From positions 2,728,001 to 2,792,000 of the forward strand of contig NZ_CP065534.1 of the NCBI RefSeq assembly GCF_015999465.1: a stretch of DNA of 64,000 bases. Reading direction: 5' to 3'. Below the pieces are notes generated by a model. That model did no database searches and was not told the origin of the DNA. It worked only from the letters and a program-made list of their open reading frames with translations. Shown in pieces: positions 39,642 to 49,008 of the stretch (positions are counted from its first letter, which is position 1; each line of letters opens with the position of its first letter). Origin of the DNA: Lonsdalea populi. GTDB lineage: Bacteria; Pseudomonadota; Gammaproteobacteria; Enterobacterales; Enterobacteriaceae. The position numbers and the translations under genes are program-made.

Positions 39642-39691
39642 ACCTTACACCCTTACCTTGTCAAATCGGTCATGATGAACGTTCACACAAG

Positions 39692-40267
39692 TTAACGCTG
39701 AATAAGCGGTTGTACTTTATTATCAATAGCTTCGCGTGCACGGAAGATACGCGAACGCACGGTGCCTACCGGACACCCCATGATTACGGCTATCTCTTCA
39801 TAGCTCAGGCCATCCAGTTCCCGCAGCGTGATTGCCAGTCGTAAATCCTCCGGCAATGACTCAATCGTGCGAAACACTATCCGACGCAACTCATCAGACA
39901 GCATTAAATTCTCAGGGTTCGATATTTCTTTCAACGCGCTGGCATTTTCATAATTCTCAGCGTCGCTGGCGTCAACGTCGCTTGGCGGAGGGCGCCGCCC
40001 CTGAGCAACCAGATAATTTTTCGCCGTGTTCACCGCAATGCGATATAACCACGTATAAAATGCACTATCGCCGCGAAAAGACTCGAGCGCACGATAGGCT
40101 TTGATAAATGATTCCTGAGCGACATCCGGCACGTCGCCCGGAGGGACGTAACGAGATACCAGGCTCGCCACTTTGTGCTGATAACGAACGACCAGTAAAT
40201 TGAACGATTTCCGATCGCCTTTCTGGACCCGTTCAACCAGAACCTGATCTGTCAACTGCTCGCTCAT
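39692..40267 (-). CDS. rpoE: RNA polymerase sigma factor RpoE (sigma-E)
   Basis: Extracytoplasmic-function sigma factor for envelope stress. 191 residues with regions 2 (SFIKAYRALESFRGDSAFYT) and 4 (LRELDGLSYEEIA then CPVGTVRSRIFRAR). Opens MSEQLTDQVLVERVQKGD, as in E. coli. It is preceded by its own sigma-E promoter at 40352-40379, so the rpoE-rseA-rseB operon is autoregulated. Confidence 0.98.
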   Translation of the reverse strand: MSEQLTDQVLVERVQKGDRKSFNLLVVRYQHKVASLVSRYVPPGDVPDVAQESFIKAYRALESFRGDSAFYTWLYRIAVNTAKNYLVAQGRRPPPSDVDASDAENYENASALKEISNPENLMLSDELRRIVFRTIESLPEDLRLAITLRELDGLSYEEIAVIMGCPVGTVRSRIFRAREAIDNKVQPLIQR

Positions 40268-40351
40268 CCGAGGTAATATCTCCTCAAATTTGTCTCCACG
40301 CCTAGGTTACGTAATGCCAGCCACGTTCTAAATCTTTGAGCAAGCACCTGA

Positions 40352-40379
40352 TTGGAGTCCATACACATCATTAAGTTCC
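40352..40379 (-). promoter_or_regulatory. Sigma-E promoter of rpoE
   Basis: On the minus strand, -35 GGAACTT (40373-40379), a 16-base spacer and -10 TCCAA (40352-40356). This fits the sigma-E consensus GGAACTT-N16-TCnnA and lies about 85 bases before the rpoE ATG. Confidence 0.85.
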
Positions 40380-40537
40380 GTTTCAAAAGTCTTTTCTACT
40401 TTGTGTGATAGCCAGTGTGATTTTAGTACCAAACCCACCGATCTCTGGTGGCCAGTTGTACCACACTTCAGCCGCCCACGTGCGCCAAATCCCGTGGTTC
40501 CCGGGGCTACGCATAGGTAACACCTTCTTTCCATGCC

Positions 40538-41281
40538 TTACATCGACAGGTAAAAATTGCTTGTCAGCGCCCGGTAGGCGTCGGAATAGTGACCATCGTC
40601 ATCTCGAATCACCAGCGAAGACCGTTCGGCGACACCCGGCATTAATGAGAGCGCAAGCAGCGTTCGATGTGCGGGACGTGACGCAAACTCGCGCGCATCC
40701 GTCCGTAATGACAGACACCACCCTTCTTTTTCAGCCTGCGGTATAAACGCCTCCGCGACATCATAGGGCAACACCACGCAAAAAAGCCCTTCGGTCATCA
40801 GCTTCGCCTTAGCGCAACGCAATAATTCCTGATGAGTCAACGAAGTAGTATAGCGGGCCTGAGTGCGCGACTCCGATCGACAGCTCACGCCCGGAGCGAA
40901 GTAGGGAGGATTGCTGACAATCAGAGCGTACTGATTGCGGTTTTGTCCTGCGAAGTCAGCGATATCAGCCGTGTAAATTGTCACCTGGTCGCGCCAGGGC
41001 GAAGCCGCCGCGTTCTCTTTTGCCTGTTGACCTGCGGCGACGTCCAGCTCTACGCCATCCACCGACAGCCGTCCTAGCGTGCGCTGCGCTAGCATTAGCG
41101 CGATGACTCCCGAACCGCAACCGATATCCAATAGACGCCCCTCTTTCGGCAAAGGCGCCCACGCGCCAAGCAAAATGCCGTCCGTTCCAACTTTCATTGC
41201 GCAGCGATCGTGCGCCACGAAAAACTGCTTAAAGGTGAATCCGCCGGAACGTACCGTCGGCGTCGATAAAGGCTGAGTCAT
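40538..41281 (-). CDS. trmN: tRNA1(Val) (adenine(37)-N6)-methyltransferase
   Basis: YfiC/TrmN6 methylates A37 of tRNA-Val using S-adenosylmethionine. 247 residues: FKQFFVAHDRCAMKVGTDG, SAM-binding loop LLDIGCGSGVIALMLAQR, and catalytic NPPY (IVSNPPYFAPG). The start ATG 41279-41281 follows AGGAAAAGACGCAAA; a longer open frame to 41377 lacks support. It is divergent from srmB. The target tRNA-Val genes lie about 5 kb away in this window. Confidence 0.94.
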   Translation of the reverse strand: MTQPLSTPTVRSGGFTFKQFFVAHDRCAMKVGTDGILLGAWAPLPKEGRLLDIGCGSGVIALMLAQRTLGRLSVDGVELDVAAGQQAKENAAASPWRDQVTIYTADIADFAGQNRNQYALIVSNPPYFAPGVSCRSESRTQARYTTSLTHQELLRCAKAKLMTEGLFCVVLPYDVAEAFIPQAEKEGWCLSLRTDAREFASRPAHRTLLALSLMPGVAERSSLVIRDDDGHYSDAYRALTSNFYLSM

Positions 41282-41413
41282 TTTGCGTCTTTTCCTGTTA
41301 AACCGCGCTAGCATAGGAGAAACTCTGACGCAATAAAAGTCGCCTGCATCGCTTAAAGAGATGAACAACCGGGCCAATGAGTCTATAATCAGCGCCCCAA
41401 ATAGAGGTAGACA

Positions 41414-42745
41414 ATGACAGCGACCAATTTTTCCGAGTTTGATCTTGATGAAAGCCTGCTAAACGCCCTGCAGGATATGGGGTTCTCCCGCCCAACGGCA
41501 ATCCAGGCTGCCGCCATTCCTCCGGCAATGGATGGACGGGACGTTCTAGGCTCTGCACCAACAGGAACCGGGAAAACTGCCGCCTATCTGCTACCGGCAT
41601 TGCAGCACCTGCTCGACTTTCCACGTAAAAAATCGGGACCGCCGCGCATACTAATTCTGACGCCTACGCGGGAATTGGCGATGCAGGTGGCCGAGCAGGC
41701 CAAGATTCTGGCCGCCCAAACACATCTGGATATCGCCACCATCACCGGCGGCGTCGCCTATATGAACCACGCCGAAGTGTTCAGCGAGAACCAGGATGTC
41801 GTCGTCGCGACGACCGGTCGTTTGCTGCAATATATTAAAGAAGAAAACTTCGACTGCCGCGCGGTGGAAACGCTTATCCTGGATGAAGCCGACCGCATGC
41901 TCGACATGGGATTTGCTCAGGATATTGAACACATCGCTGGAGAAACGCGCTGGCGTAAACAGACGTTGCTGTTTTCAGCGACGCTGGAAGGCGATGCCAT
42001 CAAGGACTTCGCCGAACGCCTGTTGAAAGAACCGGTTGAGGTTGAGGCCGATCCCTCACGTCGCGAGCGTAAAAAGATCCAGCAATGGTACTACCGAGCT
42101 GACGATCTCCAGCATAAAACCGCGTTGTTGTGTCATCTGCTGAAACAGCCGGACGTCACTCGCTCCATCGTCTTCGTGCGCAAACGTGAGCGCGTTCATG
42201 AAATGGTTGCATGGCTGCGTGAAGCTGGTATAGAAACCTGCTATCTGGAAGGTGAAATGGTGCAGGCTAAGCGCAATGAGGCGATCAAACGCCTGAGCGA
42301 TGGCCGGGTCAACGTGCTGGTGGCAACCGATATCGCCGCGCGCGGACTGGACATCAACGATGTCAGCCATGTATTCAACTTCGACCTGCCTCGCACCGCG
42401 GATACCTATCTGCACCGCATTGGACGTACCGGCCGCGCCGGCCGTAAAGGCTGCGCCATCTCGTTGGTGGAAGCACACGATCATCTGCTACTGGGGAAAA
42501 TCAGCCGTTACCTGAACGAGCAGATGAAAGCCAGAGTGGTTGATGAGCTGCGTCCTTCGACGCGTGCGCCGAGTGCGAAAATCACCGGTAAACCGTCGAA
42601 GAAAGTCCTAGCTAAGCGCGAAGAGAAAAAGCAGAAAGAGAAGCCGAAAACCAAGACAAAAGTGCGTCATCGCGACAGCAAGAATATCGGTAAACGTCGC
42701 CAGCCCAGCAGTAGCACAGACAAACCGGCTGAAAAAAATAAGTAA
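41414..42745 (+). CDS. srmB: ATP-dependent RNA helicase SrmB
   Basis: DEAD-box helicase for early 50S ribosome assembly. 443 residues: Q motif (FSRPTAIQ), Walker A APTGTGKT, PTRELA, DEAD box LDEADRMLDMGF, SAT, VATDIAARGLDI and HRIGRTGRAGR, then a Lys-rich RNA-binding tail. Length matches E. coli SrmB (444). A terminator follows 65 bases later. Confidence 0.96.
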   Translation: MTATNFSEFDLDESLLNALQDMGFSRPTAIQAAAIPPAMDGRDVLGSAPTGTGKTAAYLLPALQHLLDFPRKKSGPPRILILTPTRELAMQVAEQAKILAAQTHLDIATITGGVAYMNHAEVFSENQDVVVATTGRLLQYIKEENFDCRAVETLILDEADRMLDMGFAQDIEHIAGETRWRKQTLLFSATLEGDAIKDFAERLLKEPVEVEADPSRRERKKIQQWYYRADDLQHKTALLCHLLKQPDVTRSIVFVRKRERVHEMVAWLREAGIETCYLEGEMVQAKRNEAIKRLSDGRVNVLVATDIAARGLDINDVSHVFNFDLPRTADTYLHRIGRTGRAGRKGCAISLVEAHDHLLLGKISRYLNEQMKARVVDELRPSTRAPSAKITGKPSKKVLAKREEKKQKEKPKTKTKVRHRDSKNIGKRRQPSSSTDKPAEKNK

Positions 42746-42809
42746 CAGACTGCTTTTCAAGGAAGCGGTTTGAGACAACGGTACATGTTGTGATTTGTTG
42801 TCCTACAGA

Positions 42810-42836
42810 GCCCAATGAACTTTATTGGGCGTTTTG
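42810..42836 (+). terminator. Rho-independent terminator of srmB
   Basis: GCCCAAT (42810-42816) pairs with ATTGGGC (42824-42830), followed by GTTTTG. Confidence 0.8.
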
Positions 42837-42861
42837 CATTTATGGCGGATACAGACAACTA

Positions 42862-42886
42862 AAAAGGGAGCCGATGGCTCCCTTTT
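42862..42886. terminator. Terminator of grcA, symmetrical
   Basis: AAAAGGGAGCC (42862-42872) pairs with GGCTCCCTTTT (42876-42886). T-runs occur on both strands, so it can stop grcA (minus) and back up the srmB terminator (plus). Confidence 0.85.
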
Positions 42887-42925
42887 CTATACGGTCGATC
42901 TGTCTTGAAAAAAAGTCGCTCGCGA

Positions 42926-43309
42926 TTACAGACTTTCTGTAAAAGTACGCGTAATAACGTCGCGCTGTTGTTCCGGCGTCAGTGAGTTGAAGCGAACCGC
43001 ATAGCCAGATACACGAATGGTCAGTTGCGGATATTTTTCCGGATTCTTAACAGCATCTTCCAGCGTTTCACGGCGCAATACGTTCACGTTCAAGTGCTGG
43101 CCGCCTTCAACGCGTACTTCAGGTTTCAGTTCCAGAGGAATTTCACGATATTCGAACTGGCCCAGATCGCTGACTGGCACGATTTGGTCCTCGCTATAAT
43201 CCGCTTTCGAACAAATGCAACGCGCCTCTGATTTCTCATCATCCAGTAACCAGAAAGAGTTGACCAATGCGCTGTTGTTTGCCTTGGTAATTTGAATACC
43301 TGTAATCAT
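42926..43309 (-). CDS. grcA: Autonomous glycyl radical cofactor GrcA (YfiD)
   Basis: Replaces the oxygen-damaged glycyl-radical end of pyruvate formate-lyase. 127 residues; the radical site is G102 in RVSGYAVRF, the same position as in E. coli. The start ATG 43307-43309 follows GGAGGCAATT and matches the family N terminus [12 protein letters not shown]; a longer frame to 43438 is not supported. Two FNR-type boxes upstream indicate anaerobic induction. Confidence 0.97.
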   Translation of the reverse strand: MITGIQITKANNSALVNSFWLLDDEKSEARCICSKADYSEDQIVPVSDLGQFEYREIPLELKPEVRVEGGQHLNVNVLRRETLEDAVKNPEKYPQLTIRVSGYAVRFNSLTPEQQRDVITRTFTESL

Positions 43310-43443
43310 AATTGCCTCCGTAACGCGGCGTGTAGGACTGAATGTAATATCGTATCCAGTAACAAATCTAACCGCTGTTTTAACATCAGGGTAAAACTGA
43401 CTGAATCTGCTAACCTGTATACCAGCCGTACCCCACACAAGCT

Positions 43444-43457
43444 TTGATTGAAATCAA
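43444..43457. promoter_or_regulatory. FNR box upstream of grcA, perfect
   Basis: TTGATTGAAATCAA fits TTGAT-N4-ATCAA exactly. It lies 135 bases before the grcA ATG. FNR activation of grcA (yfiD) is established in E. coli. Confidence 0.85.
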
Positions 43458-43496
43458 TTTTTGCTATTTAGGAGATAACCGGGACAAATCAAGCAA

Positions 43497-43510
43497 TTGT
43501 TTTATATCAA
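43497..43510. promoter_or_regulatory. Second, near-perfect FNR box upstream of grcA
   Basis: TTGTTTTATATCAA matches the FNR consensus at nine of ten fixed positions and lies 53 bases from the first box (centre to centre). Tandem FNR sites are known at E. coli yfiD, where the upstream site reduces expression. Confidence 0.65.
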
Positions 43511-43666
43511 TATTAATACTTTCCCGCTTTAAAGGTTTTTAGATTTTTTCAATTTTTTTGTTAAAAAGACGCTTACGCCACCGATCGTCCGGTTATGGTT
43601 TTACCTCGTCAGAATAGAACGGTAAGCTAGCATCCCTGGATTGATCGAATGGAAAAGGGCGCATTG

Positions 43667-44353
43667 ATGGCAACTTCCCTGACCTGGCACGACGTATTGT
43701 CCCAGGAGAAACAACAACCTTACTTCACTGATACGCTGAGGTTCGTTCATCACGAACGAATGGCCGGAAAAGTGATTTACCCACCGCAGCAAGACGTGTT
43801 TAACGCTTTCCGCTATACCGAATTTCACGATGTCAAAGTCGTTATTCTCGGTCAGGATCCTTATCACGGCCCGAATCAGGCGCACGGCCTCTCTTTTTCC
43901 GTCCGCCCCGGCATCCCTGCGCCACCGTCACTCGCCAACATCTATAAAGAACTGGCCAGCGACATCCCCAGTTTTGAGATTCCACAACACGGCTTTCTGC
44001 TGAGCTGGGCTCAGCAAGGCGTTTTACTGCTTAACACTGTACTCACCGTGGAAGGTGGGAAAGCGCACTCGCATGCCAATCTGGGATGGGAGACGTTTAC
44101 GGACAAAGTGATCGCAGCGCTTAATTCACATCGTGAGGGGATCGTTTTTCTGCTGTGGGGATCGCATGCACAGAAAAAAGGCAACATCATCGATCAGCAG
44201 CGTCACCACGTGCTGAAAGCGCCACACCCTTCACCGCTTTCAGCGCATCGCGGCTTTATGGGATGCAGGCATTTTTCACAGGCCAATCATCTGCTGGAGC
44301 AGCAAGGACTATCGCCTATCGACTGGATGCCGCAGCTCCCTGACGAAAACTGA
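43667..44353 (+). CDS. ung: Uracil-DNA glycosylase
   Basis: Removes uracil from DNA to start base excision repair. 228 residues beginning [20 protein letters not shown] (ATG 43667, as in E. coli; an ATG at 43649 would add six residues). Water-activating loop [14 protein letters not shown] with the catalytic Asp, and the leucine loop [11 protein letters not shown] with the catalytic His. Divergent from grcA. Confidence 0.96.
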   Translation: MATSLTWHDVLSQEKQQPYFTDTLRFVHHERMAGKVIYPPQQDVFNAFRYTEFHDVKVVILGQDPYHGPNQAHGLSFSVRPGIPAPPSLANIYKELASDIPSFEIPQHGFLLSWAQQGVLLLNTVLTVEGGKAHSHANLGWETFTDKVIAALNSHREGIVFLLWGSHAQKKGNIIDQQRHHVLKAPHPSPLSAHRGFMGCRHFSQANHLLEQQGLSPIDWMPQLPDEN

Positions 44354-44484
44354 TTTTACCGACGGCCTTCGTTCATTCGAGCGGAGGCATCTCATTGAAG
44401 AATTGACAGAAATTTAGAAAATAAAACCAGAGATAGATTACTGCGAGATAAAAGAAAAATCTGAGGAAAAACGGTAAGGGATAT

Positions 44485-44560
<76 letters not shown>

Positions 44561-44600
44561 ACACGATAGATCTGTTTCAGTCATACCCAAACATGAAGTT

Positions 44601-44676
<76 letters not shown>

Positions 44677-44944
44677 GTCCTGACACAACATCTGTGTGAA
44701 CGGGCCGAATGATATGCAACGCCATCGGTAGTGTCAACGGGTAAATCCATTTGCCCGGTTGACCGCTGAAAAAGCCGTCAAGCTGAGCAAAACGCGGTCA
44801 TCAGGTTCTCTTTCATCGCGCTATTTCATGAAAGATGAACAAAGATAAACGATGTGCGACAAGTTCAGGAATGAGATCGAAACAGCCTCGGAGCCACATC
44901 ATCACTGATATCTAAATCCCGCCGCACTCTCAGCCACCCCATAA

Positions 44945-44977
44945 AAAACCCCGCCTAGCATGAAATTGCGGGGTTTT
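44945..44977 (-). terminator. Rho-independent terminator of gltX
   Basis: AAAACCCCGC (44945-44954) pairs with GCGGGGTTTT (44968-44977). On the minus strand the stem is followed by a T-run. It lies 25 bases past the gltX stop; the remainder of the spacer to tRNA-Ala (44677-44944) shows nothing else. Confidence 0.85.
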
Positions 44978-45002
44978 ACTGACGCTGTTTTTCTGCCGGC
45001 GA

Positions 45003-46418
45003 TTACTGCTGAGCTTCGCGCTCAGCAATGAATGACAGCGCACGATCTATACGGGCCAACGCGCGTTTTTGACCTACGCCGTGAACGGTGACATCAACAC
45101 CCGGTGACTGGCCGGCACCCGTGACCGCGACACGCAACGGCATACCTACTTTGCCCATGCCCTGCTGCAGCTCGTCGGCCGTGCTTTGGATAGCATGATG
45201 AATATTTTCCGACGTCCACTCAGTAATGACCGCCAGTTTGGCGCGAACCAGTTCCAGCGGCTGACGAGCGACCGGACGCAAATGCTTCTTCGCGGCGTCG
45301 GCATCGAAAACGTCGAACTCTTCATAGAAGTAACGGCAGGATGCCGCCATCTCTTTCAGCGTTTTGCAACGTTCGCCTAACAGCTTGACCAGTTCACTCA
45401 GCTGCGGACCATTACTGGTATCAATGCCTGCTTGTTCAATGTGCCAGGACAGCTGCGTCGCAACGTACTCGGCCGGCAAATGATTAATATAGTGGTGATT
45501 CAGCCACAGCAACTTTTCGGTATTGAATGCGCTAGCTGATTTGCTGACGGCATCCAGAGTGAACAGCTGTTTCATTTCTTCTATAGAGAAGACTTCCTGA
45601 TCGCCATGCGCCCAACCTAGACGGACCAGATAGTTCAGCAAAGCTTCCGGCAGGAAGCCGTCGTCGCGATATTGCATCACCCCCACGGCGCCATGACGTT
45701 TGGAAAGTTTTTTACCGTCGTCGCCCAGAATCATAGAAACATGTGCATATTCCGGTACTGGCGCGCCCAGCGCTTTCAGGATGTTGATCTGACGAGGCGT
45801 GTTGTTAATATGATCTTCCCCGCGGATGACGTGGGTGATTTCCATATCCCAGTCGTCGATCACCACGCAGAAGTTATACGTCGGCGAACCGTCGGTGCGG
45901 CGAATAATCAGATCATCCAATTCTTGGTTACTGAATTCGATGGGGCCGCGAATGTTATCATCAAAGATAACGGAGCCTTCCTGCGGATTACGAAAACGCA
46001 CGACGTGCGGCTCATCATCAGCATGATGTTTGTGGGAATCGCGGCAGCAGCCGTCATAACGGGGCTTTTCGCCATTGGTCATTTGCTGCTCACGCAGCGC
46101 CTCGAGACGCTCTCTGGAGCAATAACATCTATAAGCAGTCCCGTTTTCCAGCATTTCATCAACCACCGCATTGTAGCGATCGAAACGTTTTGTCTGGTAA
46201 TACGGGCCTTCATCCCAGTCCAGACCCAGCCAGTTCATACCATCCAAGATGGCGTCGATCGCCTGTTGGGTTGAACGCTCCAGATCGGTATCTTCTATAC
46301 GTAATACGAATTCGCCATTTTGATGACGGGCGAACAACCATGAATAGAGTGCGGTACGGGCGCCGCCGACGTGAAGATAACCAGTAGGACTGGGAGCGAA
46401 ACGGGTTTTGATTTTCAT
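45003..46418 (-). CDS. gltX: Glutamyl-tRNA synthetase
   Basis: Charges tRNA-Glu. 471 residues from ATG 46416-46418 ([19 protein letters not shown], carrying the HIGH-class motif as HVGG); the KMSKS-class motif is KLSKRHG. The zinc-binding segment (CYCSRERLE) and C-terminal anticodon-binding helices are present. An open frame to 46442 would add eight residues without homology. It lies between the Ala and Val/Lys tRNA clusters, as in E. coli. Confidence 0.97.
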   Translation of the reverse strand: MKIKTRFAPSPTGYLHVGGARTALYSWLFARHQNGEFVLRIEDTDLERSTQQAIDAILDGMNWLGLDWDEGPYYQTKRFDRYNAVVDEMLENGTAYRCYCSRERLEALREQQMTNGEKPRYDGCCRDSHKHHADDEPHVVRFRNPQEGSVIFDDNIRGPIEFSNQELDDLIIRRTDGSPTYNFCVVIDDWDMEITHVIRGEDHINNTPRQINILKALGAPVPEYAHVSMILGDDGKKLSKRHGAVGVMQYRDDGFLPEALLNYLVRLGWAHGDQEVFSIEEMKQLFTLDAVSKSASAFNTEKLLWLNHHYINHLPAEYVATQLSWHIEQAGIDTSNGPQLSELVKLLGERCKTLKEMAASCRYFYEEFDVFDADAAKKHLRPVARQPLELVRAKLAVITEWTSENIHHAIQSTADELQQGMGKVGMPLRVAVTGAGQSPGVDVTVHGVGQKRALARIDRALSFIAEREAQQ

Positions 46419-46685
46419 TGGGATTACGGCCTTATTACTCAACGGCTGTCAGCGAATACCGACGCAAGCTCATATTAAAAGTGGGCAATATTCTATCACT
46501 CTACTTCTATTCCTCAACGCAATAACATCGCCTGATCCAGCAATCTCCCGCTAAAATGCTTACGATTTCAACGATGATGCACACAAATAAAGCTCTCTGA
46601 CTAATTTTACGACGAACAGCCATTTAAGTTTTAAAAAGCGTTGACTCACTATGAACTATCCCTATAATGCCACTCCACACAGCGC

Positions 46686-46761
46686 GGGTGATTAGCTCAG
46701 CTGGGAGAGCACCTCCCTTACAAGGAGGGGGTCGGCGGTTCGATCCCGTCATCACCCACCA
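46686..46761 (+). tRNA. tRNA-Val (TAC), copy 1
   Basis: 76 bases with CCA encoded: GGGTGATTAGCTCAGCTGGG, anticodon TAC in CTTACAAG, T arm GGTTCGATCC. Confidence 0.97.
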
Positions 46762-46811
46762 CTCTTTACTTAGTAAAGAGTTCCGTTGTGAAGAGATTAA
46801 GTGTGATAAGC

Positions 46812-46887
46812 GGGTGATTAGCTCAGCTGGGAGAGCACCTCCCTTACAAGGAGGGGGTCGGCGGTTCGATCCCGTCATCACCCACCA
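46812..46887 (+). tRNA. tRNA-Val (TAC), copy 2
   Basis: Identical to copy 1; 50-base spacer. Confidence 0.97.
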
Positions 46888-46929
46888 CTTATCAGCCAGC
46901 GCCTTGATCTCTAAATGTGTTACAGAAGT

Positions 46930-47005
46930 GGGTGATTAGCTCAGCTGGGAGAGCACCTCCCTTACAAGGAGGGGGTCGGCGGTTCGATCCCGTCATCACC
47001 CACCA
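46930..47005 (+). tRNA. tRNA-Val (TAC), copy 3
   Basis: Identical to copies 1 and 2; 42-base spacer. Confidence 0.97.
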
Positions 47006-47012
47006 CTTCTTC

Positions 47013-47088
47013 GGGTCGTTAGCTCAGTTGGTAGAGCAGTTGACTTTTAATCAATTGGTCGCAGGTTCGAATCCTGCACGACCCACCA
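47013..47088 (+). tRNA. tRNA-Lys (TTT)
   Basis: 76 bases with CCA encoded: GGGTCGTTAGCTCAGTTGGT, anticodon TTT in ACTTTTAAT. It follows tRNA-Val by 7 bases, as in the E. coli valU-valX-valY-lysV operon. The accessory island starts after it. Confidence 0.97.
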
Positions 47089-47420
47089 TGTTCGTTTTTT
47101 ATGCAGTACCCAATCCAGAACTCTGACTCATACTTCTCTCACGATTTTGGGGATGAAGATGGGTTTCCGTTCGTTCTTAAAAAATCAATAACGCTTAGCA
47201 CACGTGCTATAGCAACCTCCCCTATCCTCACCAACACAATTCATCGATTCAACCTTAACGCCCTGATTCATATACCGTGTGTATTGACGCACTCGTGCCC
47301 GAAAGCTCAGCCTCAGGCACTAAATGAAATTTCGAACACTTACAACGCAGTCTCATCCTCTTATATTTGCTTACGGATTACGATCGATATGCTTTGATAA
47401 CAATCGGTTAATAACCGTAC
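47089..47420. other. Low-GC spacer after tRNA-Lys
   Basis: About 330 bases of lower GC than the core. No convincing gene; a 98-codon plus-strand frame lacks a ribosome site and any familiar motif. It marks the entry to the accessory island. I could not find a repeat of the tRNA-Lys 3' end. Confidence 0.4.
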
Positions 47421-48080
47421 TTACCACCTCAAACTTTCTTCTGCAAACCCCAGCCACAATAATTCTTGAGGTGGAAGAGTGATAACTTTTGATTGTAGTT
47501 TTTTCGTGTTTGGAACGGATTTCTGTGTTTTTTTGTCGATTGATGAGTGGATACCGCTCAGCGCTGGGCTGTTGAGCGGCGCGTTTTGCGCAATGCTGTT
47601 CGTTATCCTCGTCGCAAAGTGCGGGTTATTACCCAGCGCGGCCACGTTGAGGTTGCCCGCTTTCGCGCCGGTCAGCAGGTGGTCGAACCTGCCGGCCGTC
47701 GAACTTGAGGGTATTGAGGGCCGCGCCGACCTGCGTCCTCTGCCGGATGTCCGCCTGCGTGGCGGTCGCGGCCGTGTCGACGATGCTCAGCAGATCTTTG
47801 CCCTTCATCGGGTCCACGCCACCATCCATCAGCGTTTGCAGCCCCGTCGTCAGCACGGACTGGCGCTGGCGCGCCGACTGCGAGGACTCCCGCAGGGCAT
47901 CGGAGATCTGCCGCTCTTGCGTGCCGGACAACCCACGGCTGACGGTGATATTCCTCGGGCTGGCCTGCTGGCCCGCATAGGCCTTGAACCCGCCCACCAC
48001 GGGGGCCGCCGTCTCTTTGACGTTGGCAGCGGACTCGGACCAGCCCGCGCGCGCCGCAGAGCCAGCCAGAAAGACAAGAA
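47421..48080 (-). pseudogene. Frameshifted remnant of an unrecognised helical protein
   Basis: One reading frame runs from about 48080 to 47700 (AARAGWSESAANVKETAAP, then SRGLSGTQERQISDALRESS, TGLQTLMDGGVDPMKGKDLL, ending ALNTLKFDGRQ). The sense then passes to another frame (FDHLLTGAKAGNLNVAALGN, HFATRITNSIAQN) down to the stop at 47421. The break is in GGCCGGCAGGTTCGACCACC near 47690-47705 and looks like a single-base indel. The first frame has no clear start, so the 5' end is probably missing as well. I do not recognise the family; the sequence is rich in Ala, Gln and Ser. The last about 40 codons may be non-homologous. Confidence 0.5.
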
Positions 48081-48379
48081 TGCGTGGTATGAAGTTGGGG
48101 GTTCGGGAGTTGGACGTTAAGAGTTCTAATAAGGGAAAAGTGATGAATGGAAAATGGAGACGGCAGAATTTGAGATGTCGGCAGCAGGCGACCGCAATTG
48201 AGCAAAAAGCGACATCGGCGTTCAGCCGTTAGGCTCAGACGACAACGCCTTAAGCAAAAAGCGACGGCAGGATTGAGCTGTCGGAAAATCCCGACGGTGG
48301 AATAGATTGAATAGGTGAAAGGACGTCGCCGAATCATAAAAACGTCTCCGCGATGAAGACGACGCGGAAACGCTTGGGT
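48081..48379. repeat. Imperfect direct repeats in a gene-free stretch
   Basis: AGCAAAAAGCGAC occurs at 48201-48213 and 48253-48265. GACGGCAGAATTTGAGATG.. (48159-48181) is echoed by GACGGCAGGATTGAGCTG.. (48263-48284). No coding frame is credible. The array lies between the pseudogene and the first phage gene, so it may mark a deletion or recombination scar. Confidence 0.5.
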
Positions 48380-48688
48380 TTAGTCGAGCCAATATTTGGC
48401 GGGGTGGGCAATGCCGGGCAGGCTGTCGACCGTGTAGTCGACCAGATCCTCGCCAAGGCGGGTCAGACTCACCGTCTCGCTGCCATAGGGCTCCGGTTTG
48501 ACCGAGATCGTATGGCTGTCGGTCAGGTAGTCCAGCGCCCTACGCAATTCGGGCGCCGTCACATCGGGATATATCCCGCGCATCACCTCCAGCAGAAAAA
48601 ACAGGCTGACGGGATACGGCCGCGCACGGCTTAGCGTCACCAGAACATGCCAACGCATGGACTCCTGACGCAATCGAGACATTTCCAC
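48380..48688 (-). CDS. Mu-like phage late-region small protein, winged-helix-like
   Basis: 102 residues, MEMSRLRQESMRWHVLVTL, with the pattern of small Mu-like phage proteins found next to the gp25/gp26 genes: a helix-rich N half, TAPELRRALDYLTDSHTISV, then SVSLTR-type strands. Start GTG 48688 has GGAG 9 bases upstream; ATG 48682 is the alternative. The preceding gene ends two bases before it, same strand. Function unknown. It is the last intact gene of the late operon before the deletion. Confidence 0.65.
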   Translation of the reverse strand: MEMSRLRQESMRWHVLVTLSRARPYPVSLFFLLEVMRGIYPDVTAPELRRALDYLTDSHTISVKPEPYGSETVSLTRLGEDLVDYTVDSLPGIAHPAKYWLD

Positions 48689-48690
48689 CG

Positions 48691-49008
48691 TTAAGATCTC
48701 CCATGCTGTTGCACCAGCTCCAACTTGTTGTAGAGCGCGTCAAGCTTGGCTTCGATGACCGTCTGTCCGCGAATGTAATCCTCACGGCGCACATAGTTCA
48801 GCGGCAAGTCGGCCTTAAACGCCATAAACTCGCGCTCCAGGCTGTTGAGGTTGCCCATGCTGGTCCTGAAACTGGTGTCCAGCGCCAGGAACTGCTCGGC
48901 CTGACGCTTCTCCATTTGGGCAAAAAACATCTTCGCGACCGCGAAAACGAAGCCCATAAAGGAGAGAAGCAGGCCGACCAGCGTCCAGAATTCAATCTCG
49001 ACTTTCAT
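48691..49008 (-). CDS. Mu gp25-like protein (DUF2730 type)
   Basis: 105 residues: one N-terminal membrane helix (about 7-28, FWTLVGLLLSFMGFVFAVAKMFF) followed by a coiled-coil tail (EAKLDALYNKLELVQQH). This is the layout of phage Mu gp25 (DUF2730), whose role is unknown. Its ATG overlaps the stop of the upstream gene by four bases. The family assignment rests on architecture and context. Confidence 0.6.
   Translation of the reverse strand: MKVEIEFWTLVGLLLSFMGFVFAVAKMFFAQMEKRQAEQFLALDTSFRTSMGNLNSLEREFMAFKADLPLNYVRREDYIRGQTVIEAKLDALYNKLELVQQHGRS

Noticed and set aside
40328..40534. 68-codon minus-strand frame upstream of rpoE, a possible rseD-like leader peptide
   Set aside because: It runs through the sigma-E promoter itself and has no good ribosome site; not enough evidence for a leader gene.
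46624..46939. Short frames with repeated SSAGRAPPLQGGGRRFDPVI-like peptides
   Set aside because: Translations of the three tRNA-Val genes.
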